Assembly: GCF_000426725.1 (NCBI RefSeq)
Contig: NZ_AUFX01000005.1
Coordinates: 434,001-498,000, forward strand
DNA: 64,000 nucleotides
Source: Sporocytophaga myxococcoides DSM 11118
GTDB taxonomy: Bacteria > Bacteroidota > Bacteroidia > Cytophagales > Cytophagaceae
Direction: 5' to 3'
The position numbers and the translations under genes were made by a program. Positions 16,478-26,866 of the stretch are shown one piece after another (position 1 is the first letter of the stretch; each line of letters opens with the position of its first letter). The notes below the pieces were generated by a model that did no database searches, had not been told where the DNA came from, and saw only the letters and a program-made list of their open reading frames with translations.

Positions 16478-16876
16478 ATGAAAAAAGTATTTTTTGCCTG
16501 CATATTATTGTGCTCTGTAAATCTGACCCAGGGTCAGTATAAAGAAGAGCCAGCAATTATCCTTGAGATATCTCATATGAAGTGGGATCAAAAGGTGATC
16601 AACTTAGGGAAGATAAAACTTAACAACCCCAGCACAGCTACTTTTCGATTTACAAACAATGGAACCAGTCCACTTATTGTAAGTGATGTTAAGGCTTCTT
16701 GTTCCTGCACGGTTGCTGAATTTACCAAAGAGCCAGTGGGACCGGGAAAATCCGGGCAAGTGAAAGCTCAGTATAATGCTTCTAAACTTGGATCCTTTTC
16801 TAAAACTGTAACTGTATATTATAATGAAGAAGGAGGGATGGAAACGCTGACTATTGAGGGAGAAGTTGTAGAGTAA
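16478..16876 (+). CDS. small secreted DUF1573 protein
   Basis: This 132-residue protein has a signal peptide (M-K-K-V-F-F-A-C-I-L, cleavage after T-Q-G-Q). It carries a single DUF1573 domain, recognised by F-R-F-T-N-N-G-T-S-P-L-I-V, the Cys pair S-C-S-C-T-V-A, and the terminal beta-strand F-S-K-T-V-T-V-Y-Y. It is the single-domain relative of the two-domain proteins at 11206 and 12491. It is divergent from the sensor kinase gene and shares its promoter region, so regulation by that system is plausible. The function is unknown. Confidence 0.85.
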   Translation: MKKVFFACILLCSVNLTQGQYKEEPAIILEISHMKWDQKVINLGKIKLNNPSTATFRFTNNGTSPLIVSDVKASCSCTVAEFTKEPVGPGKSGQVKAQYNASKLGSFSKTVTVYYNEEGGMETLTIEGEVVE

Positions 16877-16899
16877 TAAATTATATTCTAAAGAAAATG

Positions 16900-16927
16900 A
16901 ATAACCCACTGCTTTGAGTGGGTTATT
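16900..16927. terminator. bidirectional terminator between DUF1573 and the M20 peptidase
   Basis: AATAACCCACT (16900-16910) and AGTGGGTTATT (16917-16927) form a perfect 11-bp stem with a 6-base loop between two convergent genes, flanked by A/T. Confidence 0.75.
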
Positions 16928-16950
16928 TATTTACAATAAATCATATTTTT

Positions 16951-18384
16951 TTAATTTCTTTCCAACATCAGTCTGTAAAAGGTAATAGCTTCCATATAAT
17001 TTTTAGTACTTATTCTCTCGTTATTTCCGTGTATTCTTTTAAGATCGTCTTTCTGAAGATCCCACGGATTAAATCTGTAGATGTTTTTACTAATGCTCCT
17101 GTAATGCTTCGAATCTGTAGTAGCCAGCATTAAGTATGGAGAAACTACTGCCATTGGAAATACTTCCGAAACTGATTTACTGATTAATTTGAAAGCTTCA
17201 TTATGAGGATCAGAAATCTCCGAAGCTTCAATTTGATCCGGAAGGACTTTGAGTTCTATAGCTGGATTATTAATAGTTTTGGTAATGTAATCAACTATAT
17301 ACTGAAGTGTATCTCCGGGAAGTGTTCTCAGATTTACTACAGCTCTTGCTTTCATGGGAAGTACATTTTCCTTTGTACCCGCATTGAATATCGTTGGTGC
17401 CATGGTGGTCCTAACAGAAGCATTGGTACTTTCAGTTTTACCCATTTGACTTGTGATAACCGGCTTCAGCAATTTGTAATTAGCAAAAACAATCTTCATA
17501 GGATATTCCATTTCAGGAGCTGTGAACTTAAATAGCTGTTCTGTAGCACCAGCAATTTTCGCAGGAAAAGGATGCTTCTGAAGTTCTGCTATCGCTGCAC
17601 TTAATAATCCAACAGAAGTTTGAGCAGGTGGCATAGAGCTATGGCCGCCGTCTGTTTCAATAGAAAGTTCAATACTAAGATAACCCTTTTCCGCAATGCC
17701 TATCACAGCTACTGGAGCTTTTACGCCTGGCATGATGCCATGAATGATTGTTCCTCCTTCATCCAAAACATATTCAAAAGTGATCCCACGACTTTTAAGT
17801 ACTTCAGCCATCTTCTTGTTTCCATTATCACCACCTAGTTCTTCATCATGACCGAATGCAAAATAGATGGATCTTTTAGGCTGATAGTTTTCTTTCAGAA
17901 GCGATTCGACAGATTCTAGGATTGCAAGCAAAGCACCTTTATCATCCAGTGTTCCCCGTCCATAAATGTATCCATCGTGTAAGTCTCCGGAAAAAGGCTC
18001 TTTTTCCCAGTCACCGCTGGGTGGCACTACATCCTGGTGAGCCATAAGAAGTATAGGGGCAAGCTGTTTGTCTTTACCTTCCCACTGAAACAGCAGACTA
18101 AGTCCGTGATTTTCTTTCTTTAGTCTACTATGTACTAAAGGAAAGTTCTGTTCAAGAAATTGGTGAAACTCAAGAAACTTAGAAGTATCGGTCTTATCAT
18201 TTTCATATGACACTGTTTGAACCTGCAGCCCCTTACTTAATCTGCTCAGAGCCGATGTGTCGGAGTAAAGCCTGGCTTGTTTTATATTTTGGGGTTGCAT
18301 GCTTTTTAAAGTGAACGTATTAAAAAGCAGAACTGCCACTACCAGTATAACCAGTAGTAGCAGTATAAGTGCGATAGTTCTCAT
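16951..18384 (-). CDS. M20-family metallopeptidase (carboxypeptidase S / PM20D1-like)
   Basis: This 477-residue zinc peptidase or amidohydrolase is anchored by a hydrophobic N-terminal segment at 4-24. Zinc-site landmarks are M-A-H-Q-D-V-V with H116, G-R-G-T-L-D-D-K-G with bridging D147, and the catalytic Glu pair G-H-D-E-E-L-G at 181-182. A dimerisation insert follows. The membrane anchor and length fit the carboxypeptidase-S/PM20D1 subgroup, which cleaves or forms N-acyl amino acids or small peptides. It is co-directional with and 6 bases downstream of the glutaryl-CoA dehydrogenase gene, so they are probably one transcript. The substrate is unknown. Confidence 0.88.
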   Translation of the reverse strand: MRTIALILLLLVILVVAVLLFNTFTLKSMQPQNIKQARLYSDTSALSRLSKGLQVQTVSYENDKTDTSKFLEFHQFLEQNFPLVHSRLKKENHGLSLLFQWEGKDKQLAPILLMAHQDVVPPSGDWEKEPFSGDLHDGYIYGRGTLDDKGALLAILESVESLLKENYQPKRSIYFAFGHDEELGGDNGNKKMAEVLKSRGITFEYVLDEGGTIIHGIMPGVKAPVAVIGIAEKGYLSIELSIETDGGHSSMPPAQTSVGLLSAAIAELQKHPFPAKIAGATEQLFKFTAPEMEYPMKIVFANYKLLKPVITSQMGKTESTNASVRTTMAPTIFNAGTKENVLPMKARAVVNLRTLPGDTLQYIVDYITKTINNPAIELKVLPDQIEASEISDPHNEAFKLISKSVSEVFPMAVVSPYLMLATTDSKHYRSISKNIYRFNPWDLQKDDLKRIHGNNERISTKNYMEAITFYRLMLERN

Positions 18385-18390
18385 ATTATA

Positions 18391-19569
18391 TTATTTAAAA
18401 GCAGAAATGCCTGTAATGTCACTACCTGTAATGAGTAGATGAATATCATGAGTTCCTTCATAAGTTAGAACGGATTCAAGATTCATCATATGGCGCATGA
18501 TCGGGAACTCTCCAGTTATGCCCATGCCTCCAAGAATTTGTCTAGCCTCCCGTGCAATTGTCACTGCCATGTGTACATTATTCCTTTTGGCCATACTGAT
18601 TTGCGGAGTCGTTGCTTTGCCTTCATTTTTTAATGTGCCTAGTCTCCATGCCAGTAGTTGTGCCTTGGTGATTTCTGTAATCATTTCAGCTAGTTTTTTC
18701 TGTGTCAGCTGAAAGCCTGCAATAGGCTTACCAAACTGATGTCTTTCAATTGCATATTTTCTAGCTGTTTCATAGCAATCCATTGCTGCGCCTATTGCTC
18801 CCCAGGCAATGCCATATCTTGCAGAATCAAGACATCTGAGAGGACCGCTTAAGCCATCAGCATGAGGTAATAGATTTGATTTTGGTACTTTTACATTATC
18901 GAAAACAAGCTCTCCGGTAATACTTGCCCGCAATGACCATTTATGATGGGTTTCCGGAGTAGTAAATCCTTCCATACCTCTTTCCACAATGAGGCCTCTT
19001 ATCCTGCCTTCCTCGTTCTTAGCCCAAACGACAGCAATATCAGCTTTGGGAGAGTTAGTAATCCACATTTTAGCTCCATTTAGTAGATAATGATCTCCCA
19101 TGTCCTTAAAATTGGTAACCATTGCAGAAGGGTTAGATCCATGATCAGGTTCTGTAAGTCCAAAGCATCCAAGAAATTCTCCTGATGCAAGTTTTGGAAG
19201 ATACTTCTTCTTTTGTTCTTCAGAGCCATATTTAAAGATTGGAAACATTACTAATGAACCCTGAACAGAAGCTGTACTGCGCATTCCGGAATCACCTCTT
19301 TCTATCTCCTGCATCATTAATCCGTAAGAAATATAATCGAGTCCGCCGCCGCCATATTCCTGAGGTATTGTGGGGCCGAAAGCACCAACTTCACCGAATT
19401 TTTTCACAATGGATTCAGGAAAATAAGCTTTCTGTGCACAATCCTCAATGATGGGCATAATTTCCCTGTTTACAAAATCTCTGATCGCTCCTCGCACAAG
19501 CTTCTGCTCGTCAGTTAAAAGATCATCTATTTGATAATAGTCAGGCGAATGAAAATCTGTTCTTGGCAT
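18391..19569 (-). CDS. gcdH: glutaryl-CoA dehydrogenase-like acyl-CoA dehydrogenase
   Basis: This 392-residue FAD enzyme would oxidise and decarboxylate glutaryl-CoA to crotonyl-CoA in lysine and tryptophan breakdown. The catalytic base is E371 in L-T-Y-E-G-T-H-D-I. R97 and S101 in the segment M-R-S-T-A-S-V-Q-G-S correspond to the residues that bind the substrate carboxylate in human GCDH, favouring this over other acyl-CoA dehydrogenases. The C-terminal run R-Q-I-L-G-G-M-G-I-T-G-E is typical. It is divergent from tryptophan 2,3-dioxygenase with about 70 bases between starts. Confidence 0.9.
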   Translation of the reverse strand: MPRTDFHSPDYYQIDDLLTDEQKLVRGAIRDFVNREIMPIIEDCAQKAYFPESIVKKFGEVGAFGPTIPQEYGGGGLDYISYGLMMQEIERGDSGMRSTASVQGSLVMFPIFKYGSEEQKKKYLPKLASGEFLGCFGLTEPDHGSNPSAMVTNFKDMGDHYLLNGAKMWITNSPKADIAVVWAKNEEGRIRGLIVERGMEGFTTPETHHKWSLRASITGELVFDNVKVPKSNLLPHADGLSGPLRCLDSARYGIAWGAIGAAMDCYETARKYAIERHQFGKPIAGFQLTQKKLAEMITEITKAQLLAWRLGTLKNEGKATTPQISMAKRNNVHMAVTIAREARQILGGMGITGEFPIMRHMMNLESVLTYEGTHDIHLLITGSDITGISAFK

Positions 19570-19639
19570 GAAAGGTTATTGTTTTAAAAAAATTAAATGA
19601 TCAAATTTACAACCTACTAACGCATTTAATGTTCCTAAG

Positions 19640-20611
19640 ATGCAGAATCCTGAAAAAGAAACCAAAATACAAGAACTTTTAAAACTACTGGAAGATAAAT
19701 ATGCCAAAGAAGGGCAGGATCTGACAGTGCACCTGGAAGGTCTTCTTAATTCTAAATACCTCAATTACTGGGATTACATTCATCTTGACGCATTACTGAA
19801 TCTTCAGGTACCAAAGACAGAATTCTCAGATGAACTGATGTTCATTATTTATCATCAGATAACTGAGCTGTATTTCAAAATGGTCTTGCATGAGATCAAT
19901 AATATCAGAAAACAGGAATTCATTGACAAAGACTCATTTTTTCATCGTTTAAACAGAGTTAATTGGTTTTTTGGGCAATTGATACAGTCATTTGATATTA
20001 TTTCTGTTGGAATGGAACAGGAACAGTTTCTGAAATTCAGAACTGCTTTGCATCCTGCAAGTGGTTTTCAGTCCGTGCAATATAGAATGACAGAGATTGC
20101 ATCGACAGATTTTATCAATCTTGTGAGCAAAGATCATAGAGACGATTTTCATGATTATTCGACCATAGATCAGATGTTTGAAAAGATCTATTGGAAAAAA
20201 GGAGCTATAGATGTAACCACTGGCAAAAAGACTCTGACCCTAAAGCAATTCGAAGAAAAATACAGTGAGGTATTAATCAGACTCGCCAATGATTGTGTTT
20301 CTACAAATCTTTGGTCCATATTTAAGCGGTTACCTTTTGATGCCCAGGAAGATGAAAAGCTGATATCTGCAATGAGGAAATATGACACCTATGCAAATAT
20401 CAATTGGCCTCTGGCTCACTACAAATATGCAGTTAGCTATTTGATAAGGTCAAAACAGATTGTACCATCTACGGGGGGGACAAATTGGCAGAAATATCTA
20501 CCTCCGAGATTTCAAAAGCAGATATTTTTTCCATCGCTCTGGTCTGAGCAGGAACTGCAGGATTGGGGAAAAACCTGGGTGGAAACAGAAGTATTTGCAC
20601 ATTTGATTTAA
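19640..20611 (+). CDS. tryptophan 2,3-dioxygenase family protein
   Basis: This 323-residue haem enzyme family member would open the indole ring of tryptophan to N-formylkynurenine. Family motifs are Y-W-D-Y-I-H-L-D-A-L-L near the N-terminus, F-I-I-Y-H-Q-I-T-E-L-Y with the active-site His, H-P-A-S-G-F-Q-S-V-Q-Y-R, and W-P-L-A-H, whose His is the probable haem ligand. The glycine-rich S-T-G-G-T-N-W-Q-K-Y-L and the F-P-S-L-W end also fit TDO. The first 25 residues are an extra acidic/lysine-rich extension. Its divergent neighbour is glutaryl-CoA dehydrogenase, compatible with tryptophan catabolism. Confidence 0.9.
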   Translation: MQNPEKETKIQELLKLLEDKYAKEGQDLTVHLEGLLNSKYLNYWDYIHLDALLNLQVPKTEFSDELMFIIYHQITELYFKMVLHEINNIRKQEFIDKDSFFHRLNRVNWFFGQLIQSFDIISVGMEQEQFLKFRTALHPASGFQSVQYRMTEIASTDFINLVSKDHRDDFHDYSTIDQMFEKIYWKKGAIDVTTGKKTLTLKQFEEKYSEVLIRLANDCVSTNLWSIFKRLPFDAQEDEKLISAMRKYDTYANINWPLAHYKYAVSYLIRSKQIVPSTGGTNWQKYLPPRFQKQIFFPSLWSEQELQDWGKTWVETEVFAHLI

Positions 20612-20619
20612 AATAATTG

Positions 20620-20650
20620 AAGCCTGAATTGTCATATGTAATTCAGGCTT
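20620..20650 (+). terminator. terminator after the tryptophan dioxygenase gene
   Basis: AAGCCTGAATT (20620-20630) and AATTCAGGCTT (20640-20650) form a perfect 11-bp stem with a 9-base loop, followed by GCTTTTGCG, just after the stop at 20611. Confidence 0.7.
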
Positions 20651-20681
20651 GCTTTTGCGTTTAAGCTTAAAAAAGTAGTTT

Positions 20682-22529
20682 GTGAAATATTATATTCTAT
20701 TTTTCTTAACGTTTATTTTTTTTATTCCTCACCTACATGGTCAACATATTCAGGTACAAAACTGGTATGACCAGAAAAAAACACTTTTGAAGGAAGATTA
20801 TTTTGTGAAATCGTCCAATACAGCAGTCCTTGACAGTCTTTATATCTCTTATTACCAGAATGGTGGAATAAAATCACGTGGTCATTATACTAATGGAAAG
20901 GCCAACGGAATCTGGGAATATTTTTATGAGAATGGTAATCCTAAAATGAAAGGAGAACTGAGAGATAATATTAGTCAAGGTTACTGGACCTATTATTATG
21001 AAAATGGCGGAATTAATATGGAAGGTGAAGTCATTAAAGATCTGCGCGAGGGCCAGTGGATATTTTACTATGAAAGTGGCAATATTAAATCGGAAGGACT
21101 TTACCGTAAAAATCTAAAAAACGGCCCTTGGAAGTATTATTATGAAGATTCTAAAAATAAGGGTACGGCTTATTTCCAGGATGATAAGGGGAATTTTATG
21201 GAGTTTTATCCTGACGGAACTATCAAGAGTAAAGGTGAAATTGCGAATGGCAAGAGCAACGGTTTGTGGAAATATTATTATGAAGATGGATCAATAAAGT
21301 CTGAAGGATCTGAAAAAAATGGACAGAAAGAGGGAATGTGGAAATTTTACCATAAAAATGGAAAGGTTTCCAGCGAAGGAGTGTTTGAAAAAGGCCTTCC
21401 TGAGGGAAAATGGAAATATTTTTATGAAGATGGTGCTCTAAGTTCTGAAGGAGACCAGAAAGAAGGAAAAAGAGATGGTTATTGGAAACTTTACTATAAT
21501 AATGGGAATTTTAAAGGGGAAGGAAATTTTGTTAAGGGGGAAGGTTCGTATAAGGAATATTATGAAAATGGTAAGCTGAAAATAGAAGGGCAGGTTAAAA
21601 ATGATAAAAGCGAGGGACTATGGAAATATTATTACGAAAACGGAAAGCTGGAAGGAAGTTGCTTTTATAATCAGGGAGAGGGGACTTACACAGGATTTTA
21701 TGAATCAGGAACTCCAAAAATGGAGGGAAAGATTGTTGATGGAAATAAGGTGGGAGTATGGAAATTATTCAAGGAAAACGGAGATCTGGCAGGATTATAT
21801 CGTACTTATTACGAAAATGATTCCCCAGTATTTCGGGAGATTAAAGACTCTCTTAATAAAAATAATAAGTCAGGACTTATTTCAAAGATGCCTCCATGGA
21901 TTCGCAAAAGAAAGATACCTCGCTATTTTGTAAAAAAAGTAAATGAATACCAGGGTTTTATCTTAGCTTTCGGTCCTTTGGGAATTGCGAAAAAGTCGAT
22001 TATCAGCAGTCAACCAAGTGCGGTGCCATTTTCGGTTGAATATTATTTCCAGGAAAGGTTGGGGTATGAATTGGGTTATGTTTTAATTAGAGATCCTTTT
22101 TTTAAGAGTACGCATGGCTATGATGAATTATATAAAAGAGGAAATGCTTTTTACCTGAGGCAGAAATTTTATAACCGAGATAAAGATAACGGCATGTTTT
22201 ATTTCGGTCATGAAATAAGGTATACAAAATTGGATAATACTGTTAATAAAAACGGATTCTTAGGAGGTACCCATTCCAAAGGCTTGACTATGTCTCAAAG
22301 CATTGTGGAATATTCCATAATTTTTGGGGACAGGTTGTCCAAAGATGCAAAGAAAAAAGGTTGGACTGTAGATGTATTTGCTGGCCTAGGAGTTGGTTAC
22401 AGATTCATCTCAAGAAACTGGGACCCTTCTGTTGAAAATTATGAAAAGGATTTTTTAAGTATAAAAGGAACCGGCGTATCAATTCCTTTCCGTTTCGGAG
22501 TAAACATTGGATATAGTTTGAAAAAGTAA
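20682..22529 (+). CDS. MORN-repeat protein with C-terminal outer-membrane barrel-like domain
   Basis: This 615-residue exported protein starts at GTG 20682, with a signal peptide at 1-21 (P-H-L-H-G-Q). Residues ~54-380 are MORN/YwqK-type repeats of the form G-x-W-K-Y-Y-Y-E-N-G...K-x-E-G. The repeat Trp (or its substitute) recurs at 78, 102, 126, 150, about 173, 196, 220, 244, 268, 290, 314, 336 and 360. Residues ~415-615 alternate polar and hydrophobic residues with Gly/aromatic strand ends (F-A-G-L-G-V-G-Y-R-F, F-R-F-G-V-N-I-G-Y), suggesting a small outer-membrane beta-barrel. No enzyme motif was seen. A surface or periplasmic scaffold tethered to the outer membrane is the likely form. Confidence 0.82.
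   Translation: MKYYILFFLTFIFFIPHLHGQHIQVQNWYDQKKTLLKEDYFVKSSNTAVLDSLYISYYQNGGIKSRGHYTNGKANGIWEYFYENGNPKMKGELRDNISQGYWTYYYENGGINMEGEVIKDLREGQWIFYYESGNIKSEGLYRKNLKNGPWKYYYEDSKNKGTAYFQDDKGNFMEFYPDGTIKSKGEIANGKSNGLWKYYYEDGSIKSEGSEKNGQKEGMWKFYHKNGKVSSEGVFEKGLPEGKWKYFYEDGALSSEGDQKEGKRDGYWKLYYNNGNFKGEGNFVKGEGSYKEYYENGKLKIEGQVKNDKSEGLWKYYYENGKLEGSCFYNQGEGTYTGFYESGTPKMEGKIVDGNKVGVWKLFKENGDLAGLYRTYYENDSPVFREIKDSLNKNNKSGLISKMPPWIRKRKIPRYFVKKVNEYQGFILAFGPLGIAKKSIISSQPSAVPFSVEYYFQERLGYELGYVLIRDPFFKSTHGYDELYKRGNAFYLRQKFYNRDKDNGMFYFGHEIRYTKLDNTVNKNGFLGGTHSKGLTMSQSIVEYSIIFGDRLSKDAKKKGWTVDVFAGLGVGYRFISRNWDPSVENYEKDFLSIKGTGVSIPFRFGVNIGYSLKK
20844..21821 (+). repeat. tandem MORN-type coding repeats (about 13 units, 22-24 codons each)
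   Basis: The encoded repeat is roughly W-K-Y-Y-Y-E-N-G-x-x-K-x-E-G. Nine of the units keep a strict 24-residue spacing or multiples of it, and three units are one or two residues shorter and lack the Trp. The DNA copies have diverged, so this is an old protein repeat rather than a recent DNA expansion. Confidence 0.8.
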
Positions 22530-22537
22530 TAAGTTTT

Positions 22538-22554
22538 AAGTTGAAAGCTTAAAA
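22538..22554 (+). repeat. dispersed 17-bp intergenic repeat, copy 1
   Basis: The sequence AAGTTGAAAGCTTAAAA lies 8 bases after the stop of the MORN-repeat gene. Near-identical 17-mers occur at 35480 and 58504, each just after another gene's stop codon and in the same orientation. Confidence 0.45.
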
Positions 22555-22611
22555 TAAAGTAATATAATATAATCAGGAGATTCCTGGCTTTTAAGGATAA
22601 AAACCTTACAG

Positions 22612-24192
22612 ATGAGAAAAATAGTAGAGTTAACTGTGCCTGTGCAGGTAGCAGAAGATCCTGGTTTATTGAATCAGGAAATTTTAAAAAAGGCCGGGAT
22701 TTCTTCGGGCGAAAATGTGCTTTTCAGGCATTTGAGACGCTCTATAGATGCCAGAAGCAGACAGATTAAGATCAATTTTCAAACAGAAATTTTTGTAGGT
22801 GAAACTCCTGGTTCTCGAATTATTTGGAAGAAAGAGTTTCCAAATCTGAATAACAGGCCTCAGGCCATTGTGGTAGGGGCCGGTCCCGCCGGGCTTTTCG
22901 CAGCTATCAGACTTATTGAATTGGGTATTAAGCCAATTGTACTTGAAAGAGGAAAGGATGTTCGTAGCAGAAGGCGAGATCTGGCAGCTATTAATAAAGA
23001 TCATATTGTTAATCCTGAGTCCAATTATTGTTTTGGTGAAGGTGGTGCAGGGACATATTCTGACGGGAAACTTTACACCCGGTCCGGAAAACGCGGAGAT
23101 ATAAGGCGCATCCTAGAAATCCTTGTGGCACATGGTTCTACTGAAGAGATACTTGTTGATGCTCATCCTCACATAGGGACCAATAAACTGCCTATGGTTG
23201 TTCAGGCTCTTAGAGAAACTGTTATAGAAGCTGGAGGAGAAGTACGGTTTGATTCAAAGGTAACGGATTTTATCCTTAACGGTGATGAGATGAAAGGTAT
23301 TGTTTTAAACAGCGGAGAGCGTATACCGGGAATAGGAGTGATACTTGCAACAGGTCACTCAGCCAGAGATATTTTTTATCTTCTTCAAGATAAGGGAATT
23401 ATAGTTGAAGCTAAGCCATTTGCACTAGGAGTGCGTGTCGAGCACCAGCAAAGTCTTATAGATTCACTCCAGTATCATTGTGAGAATAGAGGAGACTATC
23501 TCCCGGCGGCAAGTTATGCACTGGTGAGCCAGGTCCCGTTTCAAGGAGTTCAGAGGGGGGTATTTTCATTTTGTATGTGTCCTGGCGGTTTTATAGTTCC
23601 AGCTGCTACTGCTCAGGAAGAAATTGTCGTGAACGGCATGTCCCCATCCAGACGAGATTCTAAGTTTGCCAATAGCGGAATAGTTGTCTCTGTCGAAAAA
23701 GAAGAGTTCAGAGAATTTGAGAAGTTTGGCCCATTGGCAGGACTGGAATTTCAGAAGAAAGTAGAAAGGCAAGCTTGGATAATGGGAGGCCAAACACAAG
23801 CAGCTCCTGCTCAACGTCTGGCAGATTTTGTTCAGAAAAAAGTATCTTCATCATTGCTTGAAACTTCATACCAACCGGGATTAAGATCTTGTGAAATGGG
23901 AGAGGTGTTGCCAGCTTTTATAGTTCAGAGATTAAGACAGGGTTTTAAGGATTTTGGTCAGAAAATGAGAGGGTATCTGACCAATGAAGCACAGATAGTA
24001 GGTGTTGAAAGCAGAACGTCGTCACCTGTATCCATCCCAAGAAAAAAAGAAGAAAGGGAACATATCCAGATTAAAAGATTGTTCCCATGTGGTGAGGGTG
24101 CCGGATATGCAGGAGGGATTGTATCTGCTGCCATGGATGGAGAAAAATGTGCAGAAAGTCTGGCGGCAATTTATGGAGCTAAGAATCATTGA
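22612..24192 (+). CDS. COG2509-type FAD-dependent dehydrogenase
   Basis: This 526-residue flavoprotein belongs to an uncharacterised but widespread family of FAD/NAD(P)-binding oxidoreductases. Residues 1-80 are a small N-terminal domain (L-F-R-H-L-R-R-S-I-D-A-R). The dinucleotide fold starts with V-V-G-A-G-P-A-G-L-F-A-A at about 86. It is followed by C-F-G-E-G-G-A-G-T-Y-S-D-G-K-L, a family hallmark, and A-T-G-H-S-A-R-D. The C-terminal FAD contact is L-F-P-C-G-E-G-A-G-Y-A-G-G-I. The natural substrate is unknown. It is followed 12 bases later by a CoA-binding protein gene. Confidence 0.88.
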   Translation: MRKIVELTVPVQVAEDPGLLNQEILKKAGISSGENVLFRHLRRSIDARSRQIKINFQTEIFVGETPGSRIIWKKEFPNLNNRPQAIVVGAGPAGLFAAIRLIELGIKPIVLERGKDVRSRRRDLAAINKDHIVNPESNYCFGEGGAGTYSDGKLYTRSGKRGDIRRILEILVAHGSTEEILVDAHPHIGTNKLPMVVQALRETVIEAGGEVRFDSKVTDFILNGDEMKGIVLNSGERIPGIGVILATGHSARDIFYLLQDKGIIVEAKPFALGVRVEHQQSLIDSLQYHCENRGDYLPAASYALVSQVPFQGVQRGVFSFCMCPGGFIVPAATAQEEIVVNGMSPSRRDSKFANSGIVVSVEKEEFREFEKFGPLAGLEFQKKVERQAWIMGGQTQAAPAQRLADFVQKKVSSSLLETSYQPGLRSCEMGEVLPAFIVQRLRQGFKDFGQKMRGYLTNEAQIVGVESRTSSPVSIPRKKEEREHIQIKRLFPCGEGAGYAGGIVSAAMDGEKCAESLAAIYGAKNH

Positions 24193-24204
24193 TTTTTGAA
24201 TATT

Positions 24205-24567
24205 ATGAATAAAAGAACTGTCATTTTGGGTGCTACCCCCGATTCATCAAGATTTGCATACAAAGCAGCTCATATGCTGGTGAAATTCGGTCACGAAATA
24301 TTTCCTGTAGGAATTAAAAAAGGAGAAGTTGCAGGAAAACCTATTATGAATGACAAGCCAAGTATTGATGGTATAGATACTGTCACTCTTTATGTAGGTC
24401 CTCAGAATCAGACTAATCTTTATGAATATATTATCAATCTGAAGCCCAAAAGGATAATATTTAATCCAGGTACAGAGAATGATGAACTGATTGAGCTGGC
24501 ACAGAAAAATAATATAGAGCCTGTCATGGGGTGCACACTCGTAATGCTCTCAGTGGGTACTTATTAA
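24205..24567 (+). CDS. CoA-binding domain protein (YccU-like)
   Basis: This 120-residue single-domain Rossmann protein belongs to the CoA_binding_2 family. The nucleotide-binding N-terminus is T-V-I-L-G-A-T-P-D-S-S-R-F-A-Y. The motif F-N-P-G-T-E-N-D-E-L and the final G-C-T-L-V-M-L are typical of the family. The ATG at 24205 is preferred over a TTG three codons earlier. Members bind CoA; their role is not settled. It is probably co-transcribed with the upstream flavoprotein. Confidence 0.85.
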   Translation: MNKRTVILGATPDSSRFAYKAAHMLVKFGHEIFPVGIKKGEVAGKPIMNDKPSIDGIDTVTLYVGPQNQTNLYEYIINLKPKRIIFNPGTENDELIELAQKNNIEPVMGCTLVMLSVGTY

Positions 24568-24687
24568 TGTCCTGATTAATAGTTCGTTGTTTATTTTAAG
24601 AGCCAACTACGAGGATATTTCGCCCTGTTGATAAATATTTATCTATTCCTCCCTTATAAAGGCGAATAATCTAATTAAAAATTGTAA

Positions 24688-26670
<1,983 letters not shown>

Positions 26671-26866
26671 AATATACCGATGGTACTCAGGTAATTTTAA
26701 ACTTTTTCCGGAGATATATTATTTTTATATCGAGGAAGGTTTATAAATTGCATTTCATTATGCATACCTCTAATCATTGAAAGTGAAAATAAGAAAGCTC
26801 CTGGGAGGGTTCAAATCTGTTGAGGCGGTAAAAAATAAACTTAACAGGTATAGAAGACATATTTCA

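Noticed and set aside
20844-21821. Repeated TGGAAATATTATTATGAA-like blocks, first considered as a tandem DNA repeat
   Set aside because: The period is a codon-level protein repeat (MORN) with diverged DNA, so it is part of a gene rather than a separate element.
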